DNA of 64,000 nt from Sphingopyxis sp. 113P3. Its GTDB lineage: Bacteria; Pseudomonadota; Alphaproteobacteria; Sphingomonadales; Sphingomonadaceae. The translations under genes were made by a program, and so were the position numbers. The notes beneath the pieces were generated by a model. The model did no database searches. It was not told the DNA's origin and saw only the letters and a list, made by a program, of their open reading frames with translations. The stretch spans positions 62,001-126,000 of the forward strand of contig NZ_CP009453.1 of the NCBI RefSeq assembly GCF_001278035.1, written 5' to 3'. This document shows positions 26,483 through 35,509 of this stretch, one piece after another. Positions within the stretch are counted from its first letter, which is position 1. Every line of letters starts with the position of its first letter.

Positions 26483-27886
26483 TCATGTCGGTATTTCGTC
26501 CGACATGATCTTGGCGGGATTGAGAATTCCCGACGGATCGAGCGCAAGCTTGACCGCTCGCATGACTGCGACGCTTTCGTGGCCATGCTCTAAGACTAGC
26601 TTATCTCGTTTGCCCAAGCCGATGCCGTGCTCGCCGGTGCAGGTTCCGCCTGCCTCCAGTGCTCGGTCGACCATCGTGTCGTAGACGCAGTCCATCCGCC
26701 GCATCTCGTCGATATCGTGCGGATTGACCTGGAACATGACGTGGAAATTTCCATCGCCGACATGCCCCACGATCGGCGCGACCAAGCCCGCCGCGTCCAC
26801 GTCCTGCCGGGTGAGCGCCACGAGCTCGACCAGCGCCGACACGGGAACGGCGACATCGCTGATCACGCTGAGTGCGCCCGGCCGCAACGCCCGGGCCGCG
26901 TGATAGGCATTGTGACGGGCGGCCCATAGCGCCGTGCGCTCTTCAGCCGCGCCCGCCCACTGGAATTCACCACCCCCGTTGGCGGCCGCGACCTCGGCCG
27001 CGAGTGCGGTCTGCTCCGTCACGCCCGCTGGGGTGCCGTGGAATTCGAGCAGCAGGGTCGGTTGCTCGGGAAGCTCGGTGCCCGAATAGCGATTGCTGGC
27101 GGCAACCTGCACTTCGTCCATGAACTCCATCCGCGCGAGCCCGACACCGAGCTGCACCAGTTGCACGACTGTCTCCACCGCGCCGTCTAATGATGCGAAC
27201 GGACAAACCGCGGCGGTCACCGCTTCGGGGATTCCGTGCAGCCGCAGCGTCAGCTCGGTGATCACGCCGAGGGTTCCCTCCGACCCGATCAACAATCGGG
27301 TCAGATCGTACCCCGCAGAAGACTTGCGCGCCCGGCCGCCGGTGCGGATGACGCGCCCGTCGGCCAATACGGCGGTGAGTCCGAGGACGTTCGCGGACAT
27401 TCCGCCATAGCGCACTGTGGTGGTTCCCGATGCGCGGGTCGCGGCCATGCCGCCGAGGGTCGCGTTCGCTCCCGGATCGACAGGAAACATCAGCCCTCGA
27501 TCGCGCAGGTGGGTATTCAATTGTTCGCGCGTGACGCCGCACTGGACCGTGCAGTCGAGATCGAGGTCGCGCACCGCAATGATCCGGTCCATCCCGGAAA
27601 GGTCGATGCACAGTCCGCCACTCGGAGCGGTGACATTGCCCTCGAGCGAGGTCCCCGCTCCGAATGGGATGACCGGAAGGCGATGGCGATGGGCGATGCG
27701 AAGGGCTTCCGCGACATCCTCGGTGCTTGTCGCCATGAGGACGCCGTCCGGAGGCAGCAGGTCGGCCCGGCCTTCGCCCCTCCCGTGTTGCTCGCGGATC
27801 GCCGCCGAAGTCTTGACCTGATCGGCAAAGCGCGCTTGCAGCTCGGGTTGAGCCGCCAACCACCTGGGCGAAACTGGCGCCTTCAC
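26483..27886 (-). CDS. FAD-binding 2-hydroxyacid oxidase/dehydrogenase (GlcD / D-lactate dehydrogenase type)
   Basis: A 467-residue flavoprotein of the VAO/PCMH superfamily. FAD-binding motifs include PFGAGTSLEGN, VDPGANATLGGM and GSEGTLGVIT. The C-terminal domain has IVGHVGDGNFH and GGTCTGEHGIG. It oxidises a 2-hydroxyacid such as D-lactate or glycolate to the ketoacid. The GTG start lies 2 nt after the stop of the glyoxalase gene, so the pair is coupled. Together they could convert a hemithioacetal through D-lactate to pyruvate if a glyoxalase II is supplied elsewhere (inference). Confidence 0.9.
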   Translation of the reverse strand: MKAPVSPRWLAAQPELQARFADQVKTSAAIREQHGRGEGRADLLPPDGVLMATSTEDVAEALRIAHRHRLPVIPFGAGTSLEGNVTAPSGGLCIDLSGMDRIIAVRDLDLDCTVQCGVTREQLNTHLRDRGLMFPVDPGANATLGGMAATRASGTTTVRYGGMSANVLGLTAVLADGRVIRTGGRARKSSAGYDLTRLLIGSEGTLGVITELTLRLHGIPEAVTAAVCPFASLDGAVETVVQLVQLGVGLARMEFMDEVQVAASNRYSGTELPEQPTLLLEFHGTPAGVTEQTALAAEVAAANGGGEFQWAGAAEERTALWAARHNAYHAARALRPGALSVISDVAVPVSALVELVALTRQDVDAAGLVAPIVGHVGDGNFHVMFQVNPHDIDEMRRMDCVYDTMVDRALEAGGTCTGEHGIGLGKRDKLVLEHGHESVAVMRAVKLALDPSGILNPAKIMSDEIPT

Positions 27887-27888
27887 GG

Positions 27889-28383
27889 TCAACTCTTCTG
27901 CTGCTGCGCCATGATGATGTTCCGCAACGAGGCGGGAGACAGGAGCTCGACCCAATAACCGTCCGGGTCCTTGACGAACGCGATGCCTTTCATCGCGCCG
28001 TCCTGCGGCCGCTTGACGAACTCGACGCCGTTCTTTCCCAGCCCGGCGCAAACGGCTTCGACATCGGGCACCGACAGTCCAATATGTCCGAAGCCCCGTG
28101 GCTCGGCATTACCGTCGTGATAGTGGAACTCGGGATCGGCCTCGCTGCCCCAATTGTGAGTCAGCTCGAGCAGCGCGGGTTGACCGAATACCCATTCGAC
28201 CCGCTCCGCGCGATCGGCGGGCCCCGCTTCCGGCACGAACCCCAGGAAATACAGGCTGAACTTCAGGTCAGGGAAATCATAGCGATCGAGCAGGCTCATA
28301 CCAAGCAGCCCGCGATAGAATTCCAGCGACGCCGCGGGATCGCGCACGCGCAGCATCGTGTGGTTCAACACCGCTTGAGTCAT
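27889..28383 (-). CDS. gloA: glyoxalase I (lactoylglutathione lyase)
   Basis: A 164-residue VOC-fold metalloenzyme. All four metal ligands of glyoxalase I are in place: His8 (LNHTMLRV), Glu73, His100 (GFGHIGLSV) and Glu146 (GYWVELL). FYRGLLGMSLLDRYDFPDLK and FVKDPDGYWVEL are family signatures. It isomerises the glutathione hemithioacetal of a 2-oxoaldehyde. The 5' end overlaps the cupin gene (ATGA), so cupin, glyoxalase and oxidase form one unit. Confidence 0.9.
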   Translation of the reverse strand: MTQAVLNHTMLRVRDPAASLEFYRGLLGMSLLDRYDFPDLKFSLYFLGFVPEAGPADRAERVEWVFGQPALLELTHNWGSEADPEFHYHDGNAEPRGFGHIGLSVPDVEAVCAGLGKNGVEFVKRPQDGAMKGIAFVKDPDGYWVELLSPASLRNIIMAQQQKS

Positions 28384-28862
28384 GCCGGGGCCGTTCCTGC
28401 CGTGCGCTTGGCGCTGGCCGCTTCCGGCGTCGCGGCGGCGCCTTCGCGCATCCGCTCCCACTCTTCCCAGCCGATATAGCCGGTGAACTTGTCGTCGTCG
28501 AAGAACAGCAGCGGACCGTTGCAGATGAATAGATACTCGGTGTCCTCCAAGGCCTCCGTGCGGCCATGCAGCACGCCGTTCGGCTCATACACGTAGTCGC
28601 CAGCCTCAAGGACGCCGTCCCGCACCCTCAATCGTCCTTTCAGAACATATGTATGCGAGGCTGAAAGGTGCTTGTGGGGCGCAGCGACATGACCCTTGGC
28701 CCATCGGAACACCGCCGCCCACGTTCCCGACTCAGCGCCGGTCCAGAGAATTCTCGTCCACGCTTGGCCCGGTTCGTTCTCAATCCAATCAGCGTCGGAG
28801 GCCTTGAACAGAGCGTCCTGGATTCCTTGATGAAGCGGCTCAATTCCTTGTGGTAACGGCAT
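28380..28862 (-). CDS. cupin-domain protein (2,4'-dihydroxyacetophenone dioxygenase-like)
   Basis: A 160-residue single cupin. The motif-1 region (APHKHLSASHTYVLKGRLRV) and motif 2 (LEAGDYVYEPNGVLHGRTE) supply His ligands for a metal. From memory the layout resembles the cupins annotated as 2,4'-dihydroxyacetophenone dioxygenase or ChrR-like. A ring- or C-C-cleaving dioxygenase would fit a catabolic cluster, but a simple sensor or isomerase is equally possible. GGGAG precedes the ATG. It is the first gene of a three-gene unit, divergent from the SDR gene. Confidence 0.8.
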   Translation of the reverse strand: MPLPQGIEPLHQGIQDALFKASDADWIENEPGQAWTRILWTGAESGTWAAVFRWAKGHVAAPHKHLSASHTYVLKGRLRVRDGVLEAGDYVYEPNGVLHGRTEALEDTEYLFICNGPLLFFDDDKFTGYIGWEEWERMREGAAATPEAASAKRTAGTAPA

Positions 28863-29065
28863 AAACTTATACTCCCACTAGTCGCTCAACATTGGGTCTG
28901 GCTAACGAGCCCTGCACTTTGCTCACCGAAAATCTTCGCAGCCTCTGTGGCGAGCTACACCCAGTTAGCTGCCAAACCCAAGGCCAAAAGCGCGCCGGTG
29001 CAGCAACGATATCTATCTTTTGAACGTGCCGTAGGTATAGCATGAAATTGCACGGGAGAGAAACG

Positions 29066-29893
29066 GTGTCGGATCGTAGGGAATTCCAGGGCAAGGTTGT
29101 GATGGTTACCGGCTCGAGCACTGGTCTCGGTCGCGGGATCGCAGTCGCGCTAGGCAGAGCGGGTGCGCGGGTGGTGGTCGCCGACGTCGCCGAAGCCGCG
29201 ACGGAAGGACACTTCGATGAAGCGGGCGAGCTGACCACCGCCGCGCTTATCAACTCCGAGGGCGGCGAGGCCTTCTATCACGCTTGCGACGTCAGCAATG
29301 CCAATGCCGTCGAGGCAACCGTGCAGGCCGCGGTGTCTCGGTTCGGCCGGCTGGACGGGTTCGTCAACAATGCTGGTATCTACCGCGGCGGCCCATTCCA
29401 TGAGCTCGCGGCAGAGGACCTCGACGCATGTCTGGCCGTCATCGTCCGCGGAACCTGGTTCGGCTGCCAAGCCGCCATTCGCCAGTTTCTGACGCAGGAC
29501 GGCGCGGGAAGCATCGTCAACATCGTCTCGACCGCCGGCCTGCGCGGTCACGCGTATCAGGCGGCTTACACCACAGCGAAGAGCGCCCAGGCGGGCCTGA
29601 CCCGCGCGCTTGGGGTCGAGTATGCGAAAACGGGCATTCGGGTGAACGGCGTCTGCCCGACCTACATGAAGACGGCGATGTCGCGGTCCGGCATCGAGAA
29701 CCCGGAGTTCGACGCCACCATTGCCGCAACCATTCCCGCGGGCCGGTGGGGCCAGATCGCCGATGTGGCCACCTCCACGCTGTTCCTGCTGTCCGACGAG
29801 GCGGATTTCCTGCGCGGCGTTCTTTTGCCTGTCGACGGCGGCGAGACCGCGGGGGCAGCGCCTCATCATGCGGTCTCCGAGCCCGCCGCCTGA
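29066..29893 (+). CDS. short-chain dehydrogenase/reductase
   Basis: A 275-residue classical SDR with TGSSTGLG (residues 15-22), NNAG (101-104), Ser155, Tyr168 and Lys172. I chose GTG at 29066 because GGGAGAG lies 5 nt before it; an ATG 24 nt upstream is in frame but lacks a ribosome site. The C-terminal LRGVLLPVDGGETAG is the usual SDR end. The substrate is unknown. It is followed 42 nt later by the thioesterase gene. Confidence 0.88.
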   Translation: MSDRREFQGKVVMVTGSSTGLGRGIAVALGRAGARVVVADVAEAATEGHFDEAGELTTAALINSEGGEAFYHACDVSNANAVEATVQAAVSRFGRLDGFVNNAGIYRGGPFHELAAEDLDACLAVIVRGTWFGCQAAIRQFLTQDGAGSIVNIVSTAGLRGHAYQAAYTTAKSAQAGLTRALGVEYAKTGIRVNGVCPTYMKTAMSRSGIENPEFDATIAATIPAGRWGQIADVATSTLFLLSDEADFLRGVLLPVDGGETAGAAPHHAVSEPAA

Positions 29894-29935
29894 GCGATGC
29901 CCCTTCTGTCGAAGCCCCAGATGCAAGGAGAAGCG

Positions 29936-30802
29936 ATGGACCCGAGCGATCCTGGCGCGGCGGAGAGTTTCGAGCAGCTGCTACAGCCGACGTCTCTCGG
30001 GGCACATCGTTTTGCCGGCATCGCCGGGGGCGGTCATCCGCGCCGCACCTTTGGCGGGGTTCTGGCTGCACAGGCGCTGGCCGCCGCAGCGGCGACGGTC
30101 GAAGGTAAGCACTGCCAGGCGCTGCATCTGTTGTTCCTCGCTGGCGGCGACGCCGACCTCGGCGTGGACCTCGAAGTGGGGGAAGTGCGGAACGGCGCCC
30201 GCTTTTCAGCGCGGCAAGTCCGGGTGACCAGCGAGGGCCGGCCGCTCGTCCAGGCTCTCGGCTCTTTCCACGCCGGGGACGAGGGTCCGGACCTGGGCGT
30301 CATGATGCCACAGGCGCCCTCACCGGACACACTTGAGGATCAGCGCGAGACTCGCGCCCGGAATGCGGCCCGGAAGGGCGTTCAGCACAGCAATTACGTG
30401 GCCGAACGCTGGCTGGACCTGCGACCTGTCGAACTTGCCGATGCTACCTCGAAGGACGGTGGCGGACACCGTTTGCTATGGTTTCGCGCGCGTGAGCCGC
30501 TCCCCGACGATCCGATCGTGCACCAGGCAGCGATCACATTCGCATCCGATGTCGGCCTTGTGTTCGTCAACCTCCAGATGCTTAATGCCTCGGGAGACAC
30601 AGTTCGCCTCAACGCCGCGAGCCTCGATCACGCGATCTGGTTTCACCGGCCGGCACGCGCGGACGAATGGCTGCTGTGCGTTCAGCGCAGCACCGTGATG
30701 ACGGGCGGGCGGGGACAGTCGCACGCCGAGATATTCGACCGCGAAGGCAATCTGGTCGCGACCGTCGCCCAAAGCCTGCTTGCCCGGTACGCGGCAAAAT
30801 GA
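29936..30802 (+). CDS. tesB: acyl-CoA thioesterase II (TesB type, double hotdog)
   Basis: A 288-residue enzyme hydrolysing acyl-CoA to acid and CoA. The first hotdog shows RRTFGGVLAAQALAAA and ALHLLFLAGG. The second shows HQAAITFASDVGLV and ASLDHAIWFHRP, with the catalytic Asp in the SLDHAIWFH motif as in TesB. AAGGAG precedes the chosen ATG; an earlier ATG adds 13 residues without a ribosome site. It may release stalled CoA esters or end the pathway. Confidence 0.9.
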   Translation: MDPSDPGAAESFEQLLQPTSLGAHRFAGIAGGGHPRRTFGGVLAAQALAAAAATVEGKHCQALHLLFLAGGDADLGVDLEVGEVRNGARFSARQVRVTSEGRPLVQALGSFHAGDEGPDLGVMMPQAPSPDTLEDQRETRARNAARKGVQHSNYVAERWLDLRPVELADATSKDGGGHRLLWFRAREPLPDDPIVHQAAITFASDVGLVFVNLQMLNASGDTVRLNAASLDHAIWFHRPARADEWLLCVQRSTVMTGGRGQSHAEIFDREGNLVATVAQSLLARYAAK

Positions 30803-30924
30803 GGCTCGCCGAAAGCGCGTTTGACCACGCCTCTCCAACGCGATAGCCACTGTTTGAGAAAACGAGTCGGTCACCACGCCGGCCGCGGGATGCGTCGACA
30901 CGGCCGACGTGAGGGAGACGGAAT

Positions 30925-32418
30925 ATGTCGACGACCTACGTTGAGGGAGGTGGGCAAGAACCCGCGGAGGTTCTAGCGGCCGCCGAGGCAGCCAACGACG
31001 CGCCGCCCACCAAGCGGTCCCTGCGCGACAAGCTGTTCTACGGACTGGGTTCGGTCGCCTTCGGTGTGAAGGACAACGGTTTCACGGTCCTCCTGATGAT
31101 CTTCTATAACCAGGCGCTGGGCGTATCGGCGGCTGCTGTGGGCGTCGCGATCATGGTGGCGCTGATCGTCGATGCGGTGTGCGATCCGCTCATCGGCAAC
31201 TGGTCGGACAACTTTCGCTCACGCCTGGGGCGCCGCCATCCGTTCATGTACGCCGCCGCGCTCCCGATCGCGGTTTCCTATTTCTTCCTGTGGAACCCGC
31301 CCGGCTGGCTCACGGTGGACGACCTCTTCTGGTACCTCATGCTGTTGTCGATTTTCATTCGGCTGTGCATTTCGCTGTACGAGATTCCGAGTGCAGCTCT
31401 CGTCGTCGATCTCGCACAGGATTATGACGATCGCACCTCGCTCCTGAGCTACCGCTACTTCTTCGGCTGGGTCGGCGGGCTCACCATCAGCGTGCTTGGC
31501 TTCAGCGTATTCCTGAGGCCGAGCGCCGAGTATCCGACCGGCACGCTGAACCTCGATGGCTATTCACTGTACGGCCTCACCGCATCGCTGATGATGTTCG
31601 CCGCCATCATCGCTTCCAGCCTCGGGACACAGCGGCTGGTCGCCCAGTTCCCCGCAGTGCCCGAGCGGCAGCCGTTCGTGTTCGCCAGGTCGGCGCGGGA
31701 GATTTGGGGGACCCTGGTGAACCGACCGTTCCTGACCGTCGCGGGGGCCACGCTCTTCAGCTTTGCGGCAAGCGGCATCGCCACGGCCTGCCTGACGTAC
31801 TTCCGCATATTCTTTTGGGAGCTCACGGGCGATCAGATATCGCTCCTCCTCGTGGGCAACTTCGCGGCAGTCTTCGTGGCCCTGTTCGCCGCCCCGCGGA
31901 TTGCCGCTGCGCTCGGGAAGAAGCGGGCGGCGGTGACGCTGTGGATCGGGATCATCCTCGCCAGTCCGGCCATGTACTGGAGCCGCTTGCTGGGCCTGCT
32001 GCCGCCCAACGGCTCGGAACTGCTCTATTGGATTCTTTTCACCTCGAGCTTCGTTAATACGCTGATGGCGGTATGCATTGGGGTGGTCGGATCGTCGTTG
32101 CTGGCCGATGTCGTCGAGCACACAGCAGCGCGCACCGGGCGTCATGCCGCTGGCCTGATTTTCTCCGCCAACGCATTCATGCTGAAAGCGACCTCGGGCA
32201 TCGGAGCCTTCGGCGCTGGGATGATCCTAGCGTATGTCGAGTTTCCTGAGGGCGCCAAAGTCGGGCAGGTTTCGCAAGATGTCCTGATCAAGCTGGGCTG
32301 GACCGAACCCGCAGTCATCATGGGCCTACAAATCGCAGCGCTAGGGCTGATCCTCGGCTACCCCATCACACGTGCGATCCATGAGGCCAATCTGCGGAAG
32401 TTGGCGGCCAATTCCTAA
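30925..32418 (+). CDS. GPH/MelB-like major facilitator transporter (second copy)
   Basis: A 497-residue membrane protein, paralogous to the transporter at 14964. It shares GSVAFGVKDNGFTVLLMIFY and RLGRRHPFMY. A hydrophilic N-terminal tail of about 30 residues precedes the first membrane segment. It is last in the SDR-thioesterase-transporter run. Two related symporters at the two ends of one cluster suggest uptake of related compounds or of a substrate and an intermediate. Confidence 0.9.
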   Translation: MSTTYVEGGGQEPAEVLAAAEAANDAPPTKRSLRDKLFYGLGSVAFGVKDNGFTVLLMIFYNQALGVSAAAVGVAIMVALIVDAVCDPLIGNWSDNFRSRLGRRHPFMYAAALPIAVSYFFLWNPPGWLTVDDLFWYLMLLSIFIRLCISLYEIPSAALVVDLAQDYDDRTSLLSYRYFFGWVGGLTISVLGFSVFLRPSAEYPTGTLNLDGYSLYGLTASLMMFAAIIASSLGTQRLVAQFPAVPERQPFVFARSAREIWGTLVNRPFLTVAGATLFSFAASGIATACLTYFRIFFWELTGDQISLLLVGNFAAVFVALFAAPRIAAALGKKRAAVTLWIGIILASPAMYWSRLLGLLPPNGSELLYWILFTSSFVNTLMAVCIGVVGSSLLADVVEHTAARTGRHAAGLIFSANAFMLKATSGIGAFGAGMILAYVEFPEGAKVGQVSQDVLIKLGWTEPAVIMGLQIAALGLILGYPITRAIHEANLRKLAANS

Positions 32419-32886
32419 TCGGTCAGAAATCATCCCGGCGAGCGATGCCTCGGCGACCCCCGGGGCGCGTATGACCCGCGGTAGTGTCCGCATGGGGGTC
32501 TGCCTGGGGCAATGTGCCGTGCTCGCAACCTCGAGTCAGCGATTCGCGCCGCCAGCTTAACTAGGCGTTGTATGCGGACGCCTAGTGATACGTCCGTAGA
32601 TTCGGTGGCCCGCTAGTGAAGTGAGCAACGATCGTAGATCAAGTTACCGATCTTCGAGGGCGCAAATTTGCCCATACGCCGGCGCAAAAAATCGATCGCG
32701 GTCAGCAATTTATGCAGGCAGGGATACAAGTTCCAACGCTTCCAAGCTTCGAGGTCATGACCGACAGTTTAAGTTGAGCACTGTCGAGGTAAAATAAAAA
32801 CGCCACCGCCATTCTCCATGCCTAGTGCTAGTTCGAGCTTACTCCTAATTGGTAGGGCATCGACAACAGCTAGAGAACTACCAATT
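32419..32886. other. gene-free stretch between metabolic cluster and serine recombinase
   Basis: About 470 nt without a convincing gene. GC falls after about 32550 and the sequence becomes AT-rich up to the recombinase. It contains overlapping inverted repeats (32561-32596). It probably marks the edge of a separately acquired segment. Confidence 0.6.
32561..32596. repeat. overlapping inverted repeats, possible recombinase site
   Basis: CTAGGCGT (32561-32568) pairs with ACGCCTAG (32578-32585) over 9 nt. CGGACG (32575-32580) pairs with CGTCCG (32591-32596) over 10 nt. The two palindromes interlock. They lie 500 nt before a large serine recombinase gene. Confidence 0.5.
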
Positions 32887-33102
32887 ATGAGAACCATGAT
32901 CGAGGAGTGGCCTGCCATGCATAGCGCCGGCGCAATTCCCATGCCCGCAGGGCTGAAATTCTACACGAAAACGGTCAAAAGTGGCCGTCGAGGGAAGCAA
33001 CCGCACGTTGTCTACCTGCTGATGGACGACGATCCGCCCGTGGACCTGTCAGAGGTCGAAATGTTTGCAGACTTGATGAACCGCAAGTCGGCGGCTTCGT
33101 AG
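32887..33102 (+). CDS. small protein coupled to the serine recombinase
   Basis: A 71-residue protein, basic in the middle (YTKTVKSGRRGKQPHVVYLL) and acidic at the end (MDDDPPVDLSEVEMFADLMN). Its stop TAG overlaps the AGGAGG ribosome site of the recombinase, so the two are co-expressed. Several in-frame ATGs exist (32818, 32887, 32896) and none has a strong ribosome site; the choice is uncertain. It may be an accessory or directionality factor (inference from position only). Confidence 0.6.
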   Translation: MRTMIEEWPAMHSAGAIPMPAGLKFYTKTVKSGRRGKQPHVVYLLMDDDPPVDLSEVEMFADLMNRKSAAS

Positions 33103-33111
33103 GAGGAACAA

Positions 33112-34950
33112 ATGGTAGTCAAACCCCGTCCGTCCCTCTCCAAGCCGCGGTGCGTCATCTACGCTCGTGTATCCACGGATAAGCAGGCGAAACAGAACAT
33201 TTCCATTCCCGATCAGATGGCCAGAGCTAGGGTCTACGCAGATTTGCAGGGCTGGCAGGTTGTAGGGGAATATGTGGATGCGGGCGCGAGCGGCAGGGAC
33301 GACACTGGTCGGCCCCAGTTCCGTGAGATGCTGGCTGAAGCGAAGAAGAAGCCCCGCTCCTTTGAGTTCATTGTGGTGCACAGCTTCTCCCGCTTTTATC
33401 GCGATCAGCCTCGCTCGGAGCTGGAGCGGCGCGAGTTGAAGCGCAACGGAGTTCAGGTCCGCTCTCTCACGCAAGAAATCGAGGATGACGGAGGCGGTGG
33501 AACCCTAGCACTGTCGGTCATGGGTCTGATCGACGAGTATTTCAGCCGCGAACAATCGAAGCATGTCCGCAGGGCGATGGAGGAGAATGCTCGCCAAGGG
33601 TTCAGAAGCGGAGGTACGGCACCGTTTGGTTACGAGTACAAGGTCGCCGAGATGCGCGGCGAGCGTGCGAAGAAGAAGCTCACCATCAACGAGGCCGAGG
33701 CCGCCACTGTGCGAGAGGCCTTTGAGTTGCACGCCGCGGGACTCGGGATCGCGAAGATCACGGATCGCTTGAACGAAAAGGGCTCCAGGACACGCAGCGA
33801 CCGCCTCTGGGCGAAGAATGTGATCCACGCGATGCTCTCCAACGAAACGTATGTCGGTCGGAATTATTATCGACCAACCGATCCCATCACCGAGGAAAAA
33901 TTGCCCCGCGAAGGTTGGATCACCGTTCCTTGTCCGCCGATCGTTAGTGAAGCCCTCTTCGAAAGCGTCCAGGAGCAGATGCGCATGAGGGCACCTGAGA
34001 TCACCGCGCCCCGGCTTACCACGAGTCCGGTTCTGCTGAGTGGAATTGCTCGGTGTGGCTCTTGCCTCGCGCCCTTGCAGCTAGCAACTGGCACGAGCTG
34101 GACCAAGGACACCTACCGATACTACAAGTGCTCTGGAAAAGTGCGCATTGGTGCATGTGCTGGCGGCAAGCCGGTGAGCATCTCGGAAGGATTGCTCGAC
34201 GATCTCGTCCTCACCACCCTTTGCGAAAGCCTCTTCACTGCTGACCGCCTCGCTTCGATCGTCAAAAGCTGGATCGAAGTCCGCTCCAAAGATCGATCAG
34301 CCGCGTCCTCTCGCCTCAGTAGTTTGAGAGAACAGCTTAAGGGTACCAAGAAGCGCGAGCGGAACCTGTGGGACTTGGCCGAGAAGCACGGTCTCGGCCT
34401 GGAGGAAGATTTTCGCCAACGCCTGACCGAAATCGTGGAAGAACGGAACAACCTTACCCGTTTGATCTCCCTTCAGGAAGCTTTGGTGTCGGAGACCATC
34501 AAACCGCTCTCGAAAGCGGAGGCAGGCCGCATCGCAAGCGAGTTGCGTGAAGGCATTCAGCATCCGGATGTCGATGTCCGTCGTCGCTATGTACGGGCGT
34601 TCCTGTCGTGCGTCGTGGTCTATGAGGATGAAATCATCATTGGGGGCCACAACTCTTCGGTTGCGGAGGCAGCCAGCGGCTGCGATTTGCACCCGTTGGA
34701 CCGCACTGCCTTAGTTCGTGCTTCTGTCCAGGATTGGCTGGGCACTTTTCCGGGCGAACTTCCAACACCCCGCTCCGCGATCGCCCTCATCGAGCCTTTC
34801 TGTGACGTCCCTGCAGACCTCGCTGCCGCGCTCGAGACCGACCGGCTCAAGACGCTCGCCCAGCAGGATTCGCCCGGCCAGGCCGAAGCGAAACGCCTCC
34901 TGATCCGCGGCGAACCCGCCCAGCCACGACCGAGCGAACCGAAGGACTGA
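33112..34950 (+). CDS. large serine recombinase (resolvase/invertase N-domain, zinc ribbon, coiled coil)
   Basis: A 612-residue recombinase. The catalytic Ser21 lies in CVIYARVSTDKQ, and the resolvase domain continues with YVDAGASGRDDTGRPQFREM and HSFSRFYRD. The Recombinase domain contains FRSGGTAPFGYEYKV and a zinc ribbon (GIARCGSCLAPL ... YYKCSGKVRIGACAGG). A charged coiled coil follows. The size and layout are those of phage- and ICE-type integrases. A perfect AGGAGG precedes the ATG. The last roughly 60 residues, from near nt 34770, are markedly more GC-rich and Ala/Pro-rich than the rest and could be read-through into backbone sequence at an integration junction. Confidence 0.92.
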   Translation: MVVKPRPSLSKPRCVIYARVSTDKQAKQNISIPDQMARARVYADLQGWQVVGEYVDAGASGRDDTGRPQFREMLAEAKKKPRSFEFIVVHSFSRFYRDQPRSELERRELKRNGVQVRSLTQEIEDDGGGGTLALSVMGLIDEYFSREQSKHVRRAMEENARQGFRSGGTAPFGYEYKVAEMRGERAKKKLTINEAEAATVREAFELHAAGLGIAKITDRLNEKGSRTRSDRLWAKNVIHAMLSNETYVGRNYYRPTDPITEEKLPREGWITVPCPPIVSEALFESVQEQMRMRAPEITAPRLTTSPVLLSGIARCGSCLAPLQLATGTSWTKDTYRYYKCSGKVRIGACAGGKPVSISEGLLDDLVLTTLCESLFTADRLASIVKSWIEVRSKDRSAASSRLSSLREQLKGTKKRERNLWDLAEKHGLGLEEDFRQRLTEIVEERNNLTRLISLQEALVSETIKPLSKAEAGRIASELREGIQHPDVDVRRRYVRAFLSCVVVYEDEIIIGGHNSSVAEAASGCDLHPLDRTALVRASVQDWLGTFPGELPTPRSAIALIEPFCDVPADLAAALETDRLKTLAQQDSPGQAEAKRLLIRGEPAQPRPSEPKD

Positions 34951-35002
34951 AGGGGAGGGGGATTGGTCCGACGATCCAGAGGAGGATCGCAGGAGACCCC
35001 CC

Positions 35003-35509
35003 ATGCCCATCACGATCGACCTTGGCGGCGCCCCCGCCAACGAAGACTGTGCCCAGCTCGGCCACACACCCGATTTCGCCGCCGTCAATCGCCTGGAGGT
35101 CGACGCCTACCGCGCCGCCCTGATTGCGCTGTTCGGAACGCCGCCCGAAGGCTGCGCCCTCACCGCGCAGCCCAATCACCACGATTTCGGAACCTACACC
35201 ACGCTCGCCTTCGTGATCGGGGACGACGCCGACCTTGGTCCGGCAAGAGCGTATGCCGAGGCCGTCGAAGATGGCATCGGCTCCTGGCTCGAAGCCGGAA
35301 TGGCGCCGCCGGTCACTTACGACGACGCCGAGGCCGTCTGCCACAAGGCGAGCATCGCGGACGTCGTGCTCGGCGCCCTGCAGACCACGCGACCTGATGC
35401 GCGCGGGAATTTCCCCCTGCCGGCGTTCGCCACCATCCACCGCAACCTCTCCGGCGCTTACCCGGACGAGGCCGTCCGCTTCGCCGCTCTCATGGGAGAA
35501 CCCGCATGA
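35003..35509 (+). CDS. backbone hypothetical protein
   Basis: A 168-residue acidic soluble protein, unknown. It begins MPITIDLGGAPANEDCAQLG, and HDFGTYTTLAFVIGDDA followed by AYAEAVEDGIGSWLEAGM look conserved. GGAGG-type purines precede the ATG. Its stop overlaps the next start (ATGA). It opens the second block of small accessory genes (35-39 kb), which resembles the block at 2-5 kb. Confidence 0.75.
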   Translation: MPITIDLGGAPANEDCAQLGHTPDFAAVNRLEVDAYRAALIALFGTPPEGCALTAQPNHHDFGTYTTLAFVIGDDADLGPARAYAEAVEDGIGSWLEAGMAPPVTYDDAEAVCHKASIADVVLGALQTTRPDARGNFPLPAFATIHRNLSGAYPDEAVRFAALMGEPA

